Shown here piece after piece: positions 52,756 to 61,082 of a DNA stretch of 64,000 bases. The first letter of the stretch is position 1, and every line of letters begins with the position of its first letter. Under the pieces are notes generated by a model, which searched no databases, was not told the origin of the DNA, and was given only the letters and a program-made list of their open reading frames with translations. Both the position numbers and the translations under genes were made by a program. The stretch comes from Pseudomonas sp. C1C7 (GTDB lineage: Bacteria; Pseudomonadota; Gammaproteobacteria; Pseudomonadales; Pseudomonadaceae), in assembly GCF_013359595.1 (NCBI RefSeq), contig NZ_JABFMP010000014.1, positions 86,805-150,804 on the forward strand, written 5' to 3'.

Positions 52756-54276
52756 TCAGACGTGTTCACTGCTTTTCGCATGGTGCGCGCGCGGCTCACC
52801 GTGACCGTGGTCTTCCACCTCGATCACCTGCACTTCCTTGCCGTCGCAGTCATGCAGTTTGCCTTCGCGGAAGTAATCCCCTTCGCGCAACGCCGCCAGG
52901 TCCTGATAACGAATGACCCGCTCGGTGCCTGCCGCGAACACCGACTGCTGATCGGAGTTACCAGCGGTCATGTGGTTGAAGGCCAGGTTCAACACGATCG
53001 CCATGATGGCCGAGGAGCTGATGCCCGAGTGGAAAATCGTCGCGAACCAGCTTGGGAAATGCTCGTAGAAGTTCGGCGCGGCGATCGGGATCATGCCGAA
53101 GCCGATGGACGTGGCGACGATGATCAGGTTGACGTTGTTGCGGTAGTCGACCTTGGACAGCGTGCGAATGCCGCTGGCGGCCACGGTGCCGAACAGCACG
53201 ATGCCGGCACCGCCGAGCACGGAGGTCGGTACGGCGGCGATGACCCGGCCCATGAAAGGCAGCAGGCCGAGAATCACCAGGAACAGACCGCCGGTGGCGA
53301 CCACGTAACGGCTCTTGATGCCGGTCACCGCCACCAGGCCGACGTTCTGGGCGAAGGCGCTCTGGGTGAAGGAGCCGAAGATCGGCGCGATCATGCTCGA
53401 CAGCATGTCCGCACGCAGGCCGTTACCCAGACGCTTGGAGTCGACCTTGGTCTCGATGATTTCACCGACCGCCAGAATGTCCGCCGAGGTTTCCACCAGG
53501 GTCACCATGACCACGATGCACATCGACAGGATCGCCGCGAAATGGAAGGTCGGCATGCCGAAGTGGAACGGCGTGGGGAAACCGAACATCGGGCCCTGGG
53601 CGACAGCCGAGAAGTCCGCCATGCCGAGGAACACCGCGACGATGGTGCCGATCACCATGGCCAGCAGGATCGACAGGCGGGAGATGGTCGCGCTGCCGAT
53701 CTTGCTCAGGAACAGCACCAGCACCAGGGTCATCGCCGCCAGGCCGATGTTGGCCATGCTGCCGAATTCCGGGGAGTGGCTATTGCCACCCATGGCCCAG
53801 CGCGCCGCCACCGGCATCAAGGTCAGGCCGATGGTGGTGATCACGATACCCGTGACCAGCGGAGGAAAGAATTTGGTGATCCTTGAGAACACCGGCGTGA
53901 TCAGCAGGCCGATCAGCGACGCCGCTATCACCGCCCCCAGAATCGCCTGGAAGCCGCCCTCCCCGCCCGTGCTGACAATCGCCACCATGGTCGCGACGCC
54001 AGAGAACGAAACGCCCTGTACCAGCGGCAACTGACAGCCGAAAAACGGTAGACCCAGGGTTTGCAGCAACGTGGCCAGCCCCCCCGCAAACAATGAAGCA
54101 GCAATCAACAAACCAATGTCCGCCGGCGACAGCCCGGCAGCCTGACCAATGATCAAAGGCACCGCGACGATGCCACCGTACATGGTCAGAACATGTTGCA
54201 GGCCGTAAGCCATATTCGCGCCGATCCCAAGATTTTCGTCTTCGGGCCGTTGGTGTGAAACATGGGGCGTTTTCAT
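52756..54276 (-). CDS. NCS2-family urate/xanthine-type permease
   Basis: A 506-residue nucleobase:cation symporter with about 14 helices. The TM1 motif AYGLQHVLTMYGGIVAVP, the QLPLVQGVSFSGVATM loop, the TM8 ETSADILAVGEI and the signature QSAFAQNVGLVAVTGIKSRYV (about residues 325-345) match the UacT/XanQ branch for urate and xanthine. A hydrophilic, His/Glu-rich tail (EVEDHGHGEPRAHHAK) ends the protein. The start at 54276 (MKTPHVSHQR) is used; no strong ribosome site is seen. The gene is alone, with a palindrome 67 bp upstream. Confidence 0.9.
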   Translation of the reverse strand: MKTPHVSHQRPEDENLGIGANMAYGLQHVLTMYGGIVAVPLIIGQAAGLSPADIGLLIAASLFAGGLATLLQTLGLPFFGCQLPLVQGVSFSGVATMVAIVSTGGEGGFQAILGAVIAASLIGLLITPVFSRITKFFPPLVTGIVITTIGLTLMPVAARWAMGGNSHSPEFGSMANIGLAAMTLVLVLFLSKIGSATISRLSILLAMVIGTIVAVFLGMADFSAVAQGPMFGFPTPFHFGMPTFHFAAILSMCIVVMVTLVETSADILAVGEIIETKVDSKRLGNGLRADMLSSMIAPIFGSFTQSAFAQNVGLVAVTGIKSRYVVATGGLFLVILGLLPFMGRVIAAVPTSVLGGAGIVLFGTVAASGIRTLSKVDYRNNVNLIIVATSIGFGMIPIAAPNFYEHFPSWFATIFHSGISSSAIMAIVLNLAFNHMTAGNSDQQSVFAAGTERVIRYQDLAALREGDYFREGKLHDCDGKEVQVIEVEDHGHGEPRAHHAKSSEHV

Positions 54277-54342
54277 GTTAGGGGGTTCCCTGGTTTTTGT
54301 TATGCGCACACTGTATTCAAGATCCGGGACAAAAGTCTATAG

Positions 54343-54356
54343 AGTTGTATACAACT
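54343..54356. promoter_or_regulatory. Perfect 14-bp palindrome upstream of the permease
   Basis: AGTTGTATACAACT is an exact palindrome. Its TTGTATACAA core is like sites bound by FadR/FCD-type GntR regulators, which often control purine catabolism genes. It lies 67-80 bp upstream of the permease start codon. Confidence 0.5.
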
Positions 54357-54520
54357 TGCCCGTCAAGTTATGAACGGTCAGTCATGCAGACTGTGTGCCA
54401 TTACCTTCAAACCTCGAAATACATCCATCCGGCCCATTTTCCTCTGCCCGCTAGGCTTTTGAGTTCGCGACGACCATCGGTTGTGGTCGCTCTCTTTCAT
54501 ATACATATAAAGTATGCATA

Positions 54521-54802
54521 ATTAAGTCATTCGAGATTCAGTTTCACAAGGCGAAGAACGCGGCCAACAAACTCAAGCATCACGGGATCAGCCTGGCCGA
54601 GACGGAACCCGTGTTCCATGACGAACGCGCCCTCACCTTCCAGGACGATGATCATGATAAGCCGCGCTGGATCACCATGGGGCTTGATGGCAAGGGGCGT
54701 TTGCTGGTGGTTGCCTACACCTGGCGTGATCCGAATTTCGTACGAATTATTTCCGCGCGTCGCGCCAGTAAAAATGAGCGCCGCCAGTATCAGGAGGCTT
54801 GA
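54521..54802 (+). pseudogene. brnT: BrnT-type ribonuclease toxin, without a standard start codon
   Basis: An open frame of 93 codons reading KSFEIQFHKAKNAANKLKHH, then GISLAETEPVFHDERAL, GRLLVVAYTWRD and VRIISARRASKNERRQYQ, the full BrnT pattern. No ATG or GTG exists in frame before the GTG at 54611; the codon in the usual start position is ATT (54521). An ATG at 54514 is out of frame by one base, giving only Met-His-Asn-stop. So either ATT is a rare start or a point change or frameshift has silenced the toxin. BrnA follows directly. BrnT toxins are RNases that arrest translation, neutralised by BrnA. Confidence 0.6.
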
Positions 54803-54805
54803 ACC

Positions 54806-55132
54806 ATGAAAGACGAGTACGACTTCAGCCACGCCAAGCGCGGAGCCGTCGCTTCAAGCAAAGGCAAAACCCGAATCACCATCATGCTCGACGATGTCGT
54901 CATCGAAGCCGCGCGAGCGCTGGCGGAAAGCGAGGGATATGGCTATCAGACGGCAATCAACAACACCCTGCGCCGGGCGCTGCTGACCGATCCGCGCAAG
55001 TCGGCAGAGCCGGATGCTGCCGAGCACTTGAAGAAGGGCATCACCACTTCCGAGTTGAAGGCCCTGGAGAAAAAACTTTCGCAAGTGCTGCGGGAAATCC
55101 ATCGCCTGATGGAGCCTGAAGCGCAACCCTAG
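54806..55132 (+). CDS. brnA: BrnA-type antitoxin
   Basis: A 108-residue antitoxin. The N-terminal MKDEYDFSHAKRGAV motif, then KTRITIMLDDVVIEAARALAE and GYGYQTAINNTLRRAL, is the ribbon-helix-helix region of BrnA. The C-terminal acidic/basic helix (LKALEKKLSQVLREIHRL) would bind the toxin. It lies 3 bp after the brnT stop, with AGGAGGCTTGAACC at good spacing. BrnA normally binds BrnT and represses the operon. A terminator follows. Confidence 0.88.
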   Translation: MKDEYDFSHAKRGAVASSKGKTRITIMLDDVVIEAARALAESEGYGYQTAINNTLRRALLTDPRKSAEPDAAEHLKKGITTSELKALEKKLSQVLREIHRLMEPEAQP

Positions 55133-55141
55133 GCGGGCACG

Positions 55142-55177
55142 AAAAAGGGGCAGATTGATTCAATCTGCCCCTTTTTT
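55142..55177 (+). terminator. Terminator after brnTA
   Basis: The stem GGGGCAGATT/AATCTGCCCC is flanked by A5 and T6. It can also serve the N-acetyltransferase gene on the other strand. Confidence 0.9.
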
Positions 55178-55194
55178 GTATCCACGATCAGGCG

Positions 55195-56022
55195 TTACTG
55201 CGACTGAATCAAGCGTTCGAGAGTCTGGATCAGCGTTGGGTGGTTGGGCACCCGGATGCCGAATTCGCTCTCCAGCAGATCGATCAATGTCTGCACATCG
55301 GCCACCTCCCGGCGCTCGCTGTCCTGGCCCATGCGATGGATCGCGAAACTGCCGTTGTTCAGTGTGCGGCGCCAGCCTTCCCCGGTGCGCGCCACCATGA
55401 GTTGCCGGGTGAAGGATGAGTCGGGATGGGTCGAGACGTACCAGTTGCCGACGGTGTAATCGATGGCTTCCTGGCGTTGCAGGTCGAAGATGTACATCTG
55501 CCGCCACTCGTCCCCGACCTTGGCGCGCAGGGTGTAGCCATCGGCATGTTGCTCGATGCGATAGGGTTCATGGGGCGTGGGTTGTTCTTCGCGGCTATCG
55601 AGCAGCAACGGCGCGGTGGGCACCATGCCGCCGAAACCGACATCGCTGATGTAGCGCACACCGTCCAGGGTCACCAGGTTCAAGCGATGGGTGCGCGCGG
55701 GCCAGGCGCCTTCGGGCTGGCCGATGACCACGCGGCCGCTGATGCCCCGGGCGTCGAAGCCCAGCTCCTGAAGCAGCGTCAGGTACAGATTGTTGAGTTC
55801 GTAGCAGTAGCCGCCGCGCCCGCCGTGCAGGACTTTGCGTTCGATCGAAGGCAAGTCGATCAGCACCGGTTCGCCGGACAACGTGGTGAGGTTTTCAAAC
55901 GGGAAAGCGCCGGTGTGGCGCAGTTGCAGCAGGCGCAGGGTTTCCAGGGTCGGCGCCGGGGGCGCGTCGAAGCCCAGGCGTTGCAGGTACAGCGCCGGGT
56001 TGCTCAGGCGTGGCTCGCTCAT
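55195..56022 (-). CDS. Arylamine N-acetyltransferase
   Basis: A 275-residue NAT enzyme that transfers acetyl from acetyl-CoA to arylamines and hydrazines. The Cys-His-Asp triad is visible as Cys in RGGYCYELN (about residue 73), His in ARTHRLNLV (about 111) and Asp in ISDVGFGGM (about 127). The opening PFENLTTLSGEPVLIDLPSIERKVL is typical. It is a single gene between brnTA and xth, on the minus strand. It might act on arylamines related to the anthranilate island, but nothing in the sequence ties them. Confidence 0.93.
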   Translation of the reverse strand: MSEPRLSNPALYLQRLGFDAPPAPTLETLRLLQLRHTGAFPFENLTTLSGEPVLIDLPSIERKVLHGGRGGYCYELNNLYLTLLQELGFDARGISGRVVIGQPEGAWPARTHRLNLVTLDGVRYISDVGFGGMVPTAPLLLDSREEQPTPHEPYRIEQHADGYTLRAKVGDEWRQMYIFDLQRQEAIDYTVGNWYVSTHPDSSFTRQLMVARTGEGWRRTLNNGSFAIHRMGQDSERREVADVQTLIDLLESEFGIRVPNHPTLIQTLERLIQSQ

Positions 56023-56134
56023 CGTTCAGTCCTTTTGCACGCAAGTCGCGGATCGTTCCGCCAATGGGCGCTATGTATAAAGGATGAACCGCTGCCGCTG
56101 ACAATTGATTTAGCCAATCGCCCGGGGTGTCGCT

Positions 56135-56929
56135 TCAGCGGCGCTTGCGCGAGCCCAACTCGATCCAGGTCGGCGCATGATCGCTGGCGTGCTCTTCGTT
56201 GCGCACCCAGGCATCGACGCCCGCGTTCTGCAGGTAAGGGCTCGACGCCGGGTTGAGCAGCAGGTGATCGATACGCAGCCCGGAGTTCTTTTGCCAGTGC
56301 TGACGGAAGTAATCCCAGAAGGTGTAGATCCGTTCCTCCGGGTAGAGGTGACGCAAGGCGTCGGTCCAGCCCTGGTCGAGCAGGCGCTGGTAGCACTCGC
56401 GGCTCTCCGGTTGCAGCAAGGCATCCTTGAGCCAGGAACGCGGGTTGTAGATATCCAGGTCGGTGGGCACCACGTTGTAGTCACCGGCCAGAATCACCGG
56501 GTGCTCGCTGCCTTGCAGTGTTTGCGCGTGGCGGATCAGCCGTTCGAACCACGCTAGCTTGTAATCGAATTTCGGCCCGGGCTGCGGGTTGCCGTTGGGC
56601 AAGTACAGGCAGCCGACGAGCACACCGTGCACCGCCGCTTCCAGGTAGCGACTGTGGCTGTCGCTGTCATCGCCCGGCAGACCTCGCCGGCTCTCCAGCG
56701 GCTGCGCGTCACGGGCCAGGATCGCCACGCCGTTCCACGACGCCTGCCCCTGCCAGATCGCGCCGTAGCCGATGGCCTCGAGTTCTGCGGCGGGGAACGC
56801 GGTGTCGACCGACTTGAGCTCCTGCAAACAGGCGATATCCGGTTTCTCGCGTTCGAGCCACGCCAGCAGGTTCGGCAACCGGGCGCGCATGCCGTTGACG
56901 TTGAAGGTCGCGATCTTCAGCTTTTTCAT
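56135..56929 (-). CDS. xthA: Exodeoxyribonuclease III / AP endonuclease
   Basis: A 264-residue Mg-dependent enzyme of base-excision repair, cutting at abasic sites and degrading 3' ends. Visible family motifs are KIATFNVNGMRARLPNLLAWL, IACLQELKS (Glu about residue 38), ILAGDYNVVPTDLDIY (Asp/Asn about 152-154), YTFWDYF and the terminal EEHASDHAPTWIEL carrying the catalytic Asp-His. The length is normal. Upstream is a 386-bp gap with degenerate REP sequences. Confidence 0.95.
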   Translation of the reverse strand: MKKLKIATFNVNGMRARLPNLLAWLEREKPDIACLQELKSVDTAFPAAELEAIGYGAIWQGQASWNGVAILARDAQPLESRRGLPGDDSDSHSRYLEAAVHGVLVGCLYLPNGNPQPGPKFDYKLAWFERLIRHAQTLQGSEHPVILAGDYNVVPTDLDIYNPRSWLKDALLQPESRECYQRLLDQGWTDALRHLYPEERIYTFWDYFRQHWQKNSGLRIDHLLLNPASSPYLQNAGVDAWVRNEEHASDHAPTWIELGSRKRR

Positions 56930-57084
56930 GGCCCCGATCCGTTTGGCTGGGTGTCCAGTTGTGACCGTTTTGCTGGCGGGGGGTTGCGTCGGTGAACACA
57001 GGTGCGGCGTTATGAACGCCCATCCCTCTCTCCCACAGGTGGATTGAGGTTGATCACATACTCTGTGTACGACGCAGATCCTTT

Positions 57085-57175
57085 GTGGCAGCGAGCCTGC
57101 TCACGATAGCGGTAGTCCCTTCAATATTGATGCCGCCTGACCCGACGCCTTCGCGAGCAAGCCCGCTCACACAGG
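57085..57175. repeat. Degenerate REP pair
   Basis: TGGCAGCGAGCCTGCTCACGATAGCGG faces CCTTCGCGAGCAAGCCCGCTCACACAGG. Both are imperfect copies of the GAGCAAGCTCGCTCC family in inverted orientation. The remaining part of the 386-bp gap between xthA and the next gene shows nothing recognisable. Confidence 0.6.
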
Positions 57176-57315
57176 TAATTGTGTCTTCCCTCAGGTTATG
57201 CGGTGGTGCAAGAACCGATGCCCCCTCCTGCACCACTCGTCATCCAACCGGCACCAACCATCCTGCCCTCCACACCAACCTCAGGTAACCACTCATTTTC
57301 TGGAGAGGCTCTCTC

Positions 57316-57633
57316 ATGAACATCAAACTCACTTCGCTGTTACTCGCCGGATTGTTATCCGCTACATCCCTGGCCACCTTCGCCGCCTCCAACGACGGCT
57401 CCGATGCAACCGGCACCAAGTCCGGCGCCACCGGTGGTCCGGTCATGCCACCTGACAACACCCCCGCCGCGCCCTCAGGCGGCAACGCCGGTGACGGTGG
57501 TGCCACCGGGTCTTCATCCGGCAGTGCCAGCGGCACCACGGGTTCGGGCACGGGTTCGGGTTCCGGTGCAGGCGGCGGCACGGGCTCTGCGGGTGGTGGC
57601 AGCGGTGGCGCAGGCGGCGGGACAGGCAGCTGA
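57316..57633 (+). CDS. Secreted Gly/Ser/Thr-rich low-complexity protein
   Basis: A 105-residue exported protein. The signal peptide MNIKLTSLLLAGLLSATSLATFAA is followed by about 80 residues made almost only of Gly, Ser, Thr, Ala and Pro (for example a run of SGSGAGGGTGSAGGG). No cysteine or enzymatic motif is present. CTGGAGAGG precedes the ATG. It may be a matrix-like or disordered surface protein; I do not recognise a family. The hairpin GGCCGA/TCGGCC (57646-57670) separates it from the convergent DUF1254 gene. Confidence 0.7.
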   Translation: MNIKLTSLLLAGLLSATSLATFAASNDGSDATGTKSGATGGPVMPPDNTPAAPSGGNAGDGGATGSSSGSASGTTGSGTGSGSGAGGGTGSAGGGSGGAGGGTGS

Positions 57634-57645
57634 ACGCGCAAAGGC

Positions 57646-57670
57646 GGCCGATGGTGAGTCACCGTCGGCC
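57646..57670. terminator. Hairpin between convergent genes
   Basis: GGCCGATGGTGA pairs with TCACCGTCGGCC apart from one position, but there is no T-run. It is a possible factor-assisted transcript end for both neighbours. Confidence 0.4.
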
Positions 57671-57685
57671 ACCTCGATCAGCCAA

Positions 57686-59095
57686 TCACTGTTTCTGCAT
57701 GACCGGTGGCGGGTTCCACTTGCCGTTCAAGGCATCGGCCTTAGGTCCGTATAGGCGCATGGTCAGGTTGAACGGCCCCTTGGGCGCCGGCAGCCAGTTG
57801 GCCTCGAGATCCTTGCCGGGGCTTTCGTTCTGGAAGTAAATGTCCAGCGAACCATCGGCATTGTTCTTGAACGGCATCCAGCTGCTGACCGCAAAACGAT
57901 TGAGCCCGTTGGCCACCTGGAAACCCTCCGGGTCGTACAGCGTGATCGACCAGAACGCGTTCACCGGCGGCGCTTCGCCCTTGTCGAAATGCAGCACGTA
58001 TTTGTTCGCGCCATCCAGGGGCTTGCCGTTGGAGTCGCCCAAGTTCAGCGGATAAATCGCGTCTTCCGGCAAGTTGGCGCCGAGCCCCATCTGAGCCACG
58101 ATCGCGCGCTTGAGGTAGTAATTGCCGTAGACGCCCATGGTGTCGGTGTTCATCGACCAGCCGTTGACCACCCGCGCCAGGGTCTCCACTTTCCAGTTCA
58201 TCAGCGCCTGCGCATCTTTCGGCACGCTTTCCAGCGCAGCTTTGATCTCCGGATCCAGCGCGTTCATGTCGAACGACTTGCCAGGCTCGATGCCGATCCG
58301 CTTGATCTGCGCCAGCATCGGCTGATCGGTGCTGTGGGCCGGATGCATCCTGAGCAACTCCGCGGCATAGGCGAAGTAGTTGGCCGCCGACATGGTATCG
58401 ACCTGAATCTTCGGCGGCGTCTTCATGTCCACCGCCGGATCGATCTTGACACTCACCGGCTCAGCCGCCTTGCCCAGCCGCGACAGCGGCGTCACGGTGT
58501 AGCCGGCCTGGATCTTGTGCACCGCCGCATAATCGGCCGCGCCATCGGTCTTGGTACGGCCGATGATCCAGACATAAGACGTCGGCGCCGGAAGATGCTG
58601 CAAACCTGCAGGCACAGTGCCCGTCCAGGCCGGCGGAGTCACCAGAAACTGCGCAGCCTCGGTGCCCGTAGTGCGCCAACCCGGCGAGGCGAATACGTCG
58701 CTCCACATATCCAGCATCGGCAACAGATAAAAACGCCCGGCGGTGTCCGGTGCGGCAATGACCAGCGGCTCCTTGGTCAAATCGAGCCAGGCAATGGAAT
58801 ACAACGTGTCGAAGTTCGAGCGCACCACACCCTTGAAACTCGCCGGCGGATATTCCGGCACACTCACGAACATGTTCATCGGCCCCTTGCCGAATTCCTT
58901 GCCCGGTTCGATGTTGGTGAACTGTTTGCGGGTGATGTCCATGGTCAGCAACGGATAGAAATACACATAGGCATCCACGCCAATGGCATGGGCCTGTTCG
59001 GCTGTGAGTTTCGATTGAGCCTGGGCGGCGAGCGGAAGCATGGCTGAAGCGGCAACGGTCAGAGCAACGGCTGTCAATGCTTGAGTAATCAACAT
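57686..59095 (-). CDS. Exported DUF1254/DUF1214 protein
   Basis: A 469-residue protein with a signal peptide (MLITQALTAVALTVAASAMLPLAAQA). The DUF1254 part opens ...AYVYFYPLLTMDITRKQFTN and contains VVRSNFDTLYSIAWLDLTKEP and RFYLLPMLDMWSDVF. The DUF1214 part near the end has KYVLHFDKGEAPPVNAFWSITLYDPEGF and WLPAPKGPFNLTMRLYGPK. The two-domain order is the usual one for this family, whose biochemical function is unknown. It is a single gene with no clear partner. Confidence 0.88.
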   Translation of the reverse strand: MLITQALTAVALTVAASAMLPLAAQAQSKLTAEQAHAIGVDAYVYFYPLLTMDITRKQFTNIEPGKEFGKGPMNMFVSVPEYPPASFKGVVRSNFDTLYSIAWLDLTKEPLVIAAPDTAGRFYLLPMLDMWSDVFASPGWRTTGTEAAQFLVTPPAWTGTVPAGLQHLPAPTSYVWIIGRTKTDGAADYAAVHKIQAGYTVTPLSRLGKAAEPVSVKIDPAVDMKTPPKIQVDTMSAANYFAYAAELLRMHPAHSTDQPMLAQIKRIGIEPGKSFDMNALDPEIKAALESVPKDAQALMNWKVETLARVVNGWSMNTDTMGVYGNYYLKRAIVAQMGLGANLPEDAIYPLNLGDSNGKPLDGANKYVLHFDKGEAPPVNAFWSITLYDPEGFQVANGLNRFAVSSWMPFKNNADGSLDIYFQNESPGKDLEANWLPAPKGPFNLTMRLYGPKADALNGKWNPPPVMQKQ

Positions 59096-59201
59096 ATTGG
59101 CGATCGTCCGTACGTAGGGGAGATCTGCCGGGTTCGGCAGAGCTAACAGAACTCTAGACGATCGCTTGGATCCGTTTTGACAGGCGGACAGCCGGCTCGC
59201 C

Positions 59202-59229
59202 GGGGGTGTTTCACGCCAGAAACACCCCG
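59202..59229 (-). terminator. Hairpin after the L,D-transpeptidase gene
   Basis: CGGGGGTGTTTC and GAAACACCCCG form an almost perfect stem with a 6-nt loop, about 20 bp after the ldt stop codon. No clear U-run follows. Confidence 0.4.
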
Positions 59230-59247
59230 CTGATGGATGCCCGTCGG

Positions 59248-60999
59248 CTACGGCTGACGCTGCCCGGTGACCACCATCGTTGCTTCGCCTCCGGGCAGTT
59301 GCAGGGCAGGCAAATTCGACGGTTTGTTCAACTGCTGCAAGACCGGCGTGTCGTAACCGTAAACATCCGGTTTAAACGCCACCCGCCCCTCGTTACTCAT
59401 ATCCACCGTCCAGTACGCCAGCAACACCGGCACCCTGACCGGCAACTTGATGTTTTCGGTGCGGCCGTTGGCTAGCTGCCTGGCAATCCCTTCACTGTTC
59501 CAGCGCACCGGATCGTTGAACAGCAACTCGACCAGCTCCAGCGGATTCTCCACGCGGATGCAGCCGGAGCTGGTGGCGCGCATGGACTTGGCAAACAGCT
59601 CGCGGTGCGGCGTGTCGTGCAAGTAAATCGCATAGTCGTTGGGGAAACGGATGACCACCCGGCCCAGGGAATTTTCCGGGCCGGCATCCTGGCGCAGGGT
59701 CAGGCCGCGGGCGTTGGACCAGTCGACGGTGGACGGATCGAGCACATTGCCCGCCTTGTCGAGCACCCTGATCCGGTTGGCCGCCAGGTAATCCGGGTTC
59801 TGCTGAACCTTGGGCAACATGTCCTTGGTCAGAATCGTCGGTGGCACGGTCCAGGTCGGGTTAAACGTGATGTAGGTGATCTCGGACTGAAACACCGGCG
59901 TGCTGCGGAACGGTTTGCCCACCTGCACCCGGGCGCGCCAGATCGGCTGGCCGTCGCGGTAGAACGCCACCTTGTAGCCGGCGATATCCACCACGACAAA
60001 GGTGCCCTGCAGCTTGTACAGCAACCAACGCGCGCGCTCCAGGTTGACCCGGACCTGATCGATCCGCGCCTCGACAGGCACGTTCAGCGCCGCCAATGTC
60101 GCCGCCCCCGCCACGCCATCGGCGCCCAGGTATTGCTCGGCCTGATATTTCTTCACCGCCGCAATGACCTTGTCATCGTAAATATTGCGTTTACTCGCAT
60201 GGGGCTCCAGATATCCACCGGCCACCAGGCGCGCACGCAACTGTGCAACCGACGCACCGTCCATCCCCGGTTTGAGCGACTGCCCCTCGGTGACCTTCGG
60301 CCAGCCACCGGCATCGCGGACCTGCCGCAACTTCGCCAACGCCTCGCGCATGCTGCCGTACACCGCCTCCTGGGGCGGCGCCTGAGCGAAGGCGCGATCG
60401 ACATCGTGCTCGTCGAGGGCAACAAAGAAACTGTTCACATCCTCACGGGGATCGACACCGACCGGGTCGAAGTTCCAATGGAAATCCAGCCGGGCCGGAT
60501 CGACCTTGCCGCGCCGCAATTGCAGCAGCGCGGTGATGTAGGTGCGGGTCAGGGCGATATCGAACGCCGCCGATTGCGCCGGAGTGGGCGCATTGGCCTG
60601 CAGCAGCATTTGCGCCTCGGCCAGCTCGGCTCCGCGGAAATCCGCAGGATTCAAACCGTCGGCCTCAGTGCCGTTCAAACCCTTGAGTAGCTGCGCTATA
60701 TCACGCCCATCGGCCCAGGCGGCGCGATAATTACGGTGAGCGTAAAAGTCCAGAACGACGCGATTGATGTCCGCTCGTTGATGTTTGCGCGAAGTGATCA
60801 GGGGTGGAAAGGCCGATTGCAGCGGTTCGAGCATCGCTTGAATGCCCTGCCCGATCACATCGTCAGGCGCGGCGGACCTTTCGGAGGTTTGCGGAGATAC
60901 CGGCACGATCGGCGAAGTTTCGCCGAGTGCAGTGCCGCTGATCAGAAAGACCATAAACAAACCGCGGCTTATGACGAATAACCTTGTTAATTGCCCCAT
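59248..60999 (-). CDS. L,D-transpeptidase of the YcbB/LdtD type
   Basis: A 583-residue periplasmic enzyme making 3-3 peptidoglycan cross-links. Signal peptide at residues 1-27. The large N-terminal substrate domain contains DFYAHRNYRAAWADGRD. A PG_binding_1 repeat (MDGASVAQLRARLVAGGYLE...YDDKVIAAVKKYQAEQYLGADGVAGAATLAAL, about residues 265-315) follows. The YkuD domain has VQVGKPFRSTPVFQSEITYI and the active-site MRATSSGCIRVENPLEL (His, Ser and catalytic Cys, about residue 510). It diverges from a second L,D-transpeptidase-like gene, with start codons 84 bp apart. Confidence 0.92.
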   Translation of the reverse strand: MGQLTRLFVISRGLFMVFLISGTALGETSPIVPVSPQTSERSAAPDDVIGQGIQAMLEPLQSAFPPLITSRKHQRADINRVVLDFYAHRNYRAAWADGRDIAQLLKGLNGTEADGLNPADFRGAELAEAQMLLQANAPTPAQSAAFDIALTRTYITALLQLRRGKVDPARLDFHWNFDPVGVDPREDVNSFFVALDEHDVDRAFAQAPPQEAVYGSMREALAKLRQVRDAGGWPKVTEGQSLKPGMDGASVAQLRARLVAGGYLEPHASKRNIYDDKVIAAVKKYQAEQYLGADGVAGAATLAALNVPVEARIDQVRVNLERARWLLYKLQGTFVVVDIAGYKVAFYRDGQPIWRARVQVGKPFRSTPVFQSEITYITFNPTWTVPPTILTKDMLPKVQQNPDYLAANRIRVLDKAGNVLDPSTVDWSNARGLTLRQDAGPENSLGRVVIRFPNDYAIYLHDTPHRELFAKSMRATSSGCIRVENPLELVELLFNDPVRWNSEGIARQLANGRTENIKLPVRVPVLLAYWTVDMSNEGRVAFKPDVYGYDTPVLQQLNKPSNLPALQLPGGEATMVVTGQRQP

Positions 61000-61082
61000 T
61001 GATAATCCCTAATCTCCCGCAAATCAAAAAGCTAGCGTTCAAACCGCTGCTAGACTCGACATATTCCTGATGAGATATACAT

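Noticed and set aside
54521..55132. Mobile element origin of the brnTA module
   Set aside because: No integrase, direct repeats or tRNA attachment site flank it, so transfer is not supported by the sequence in view.
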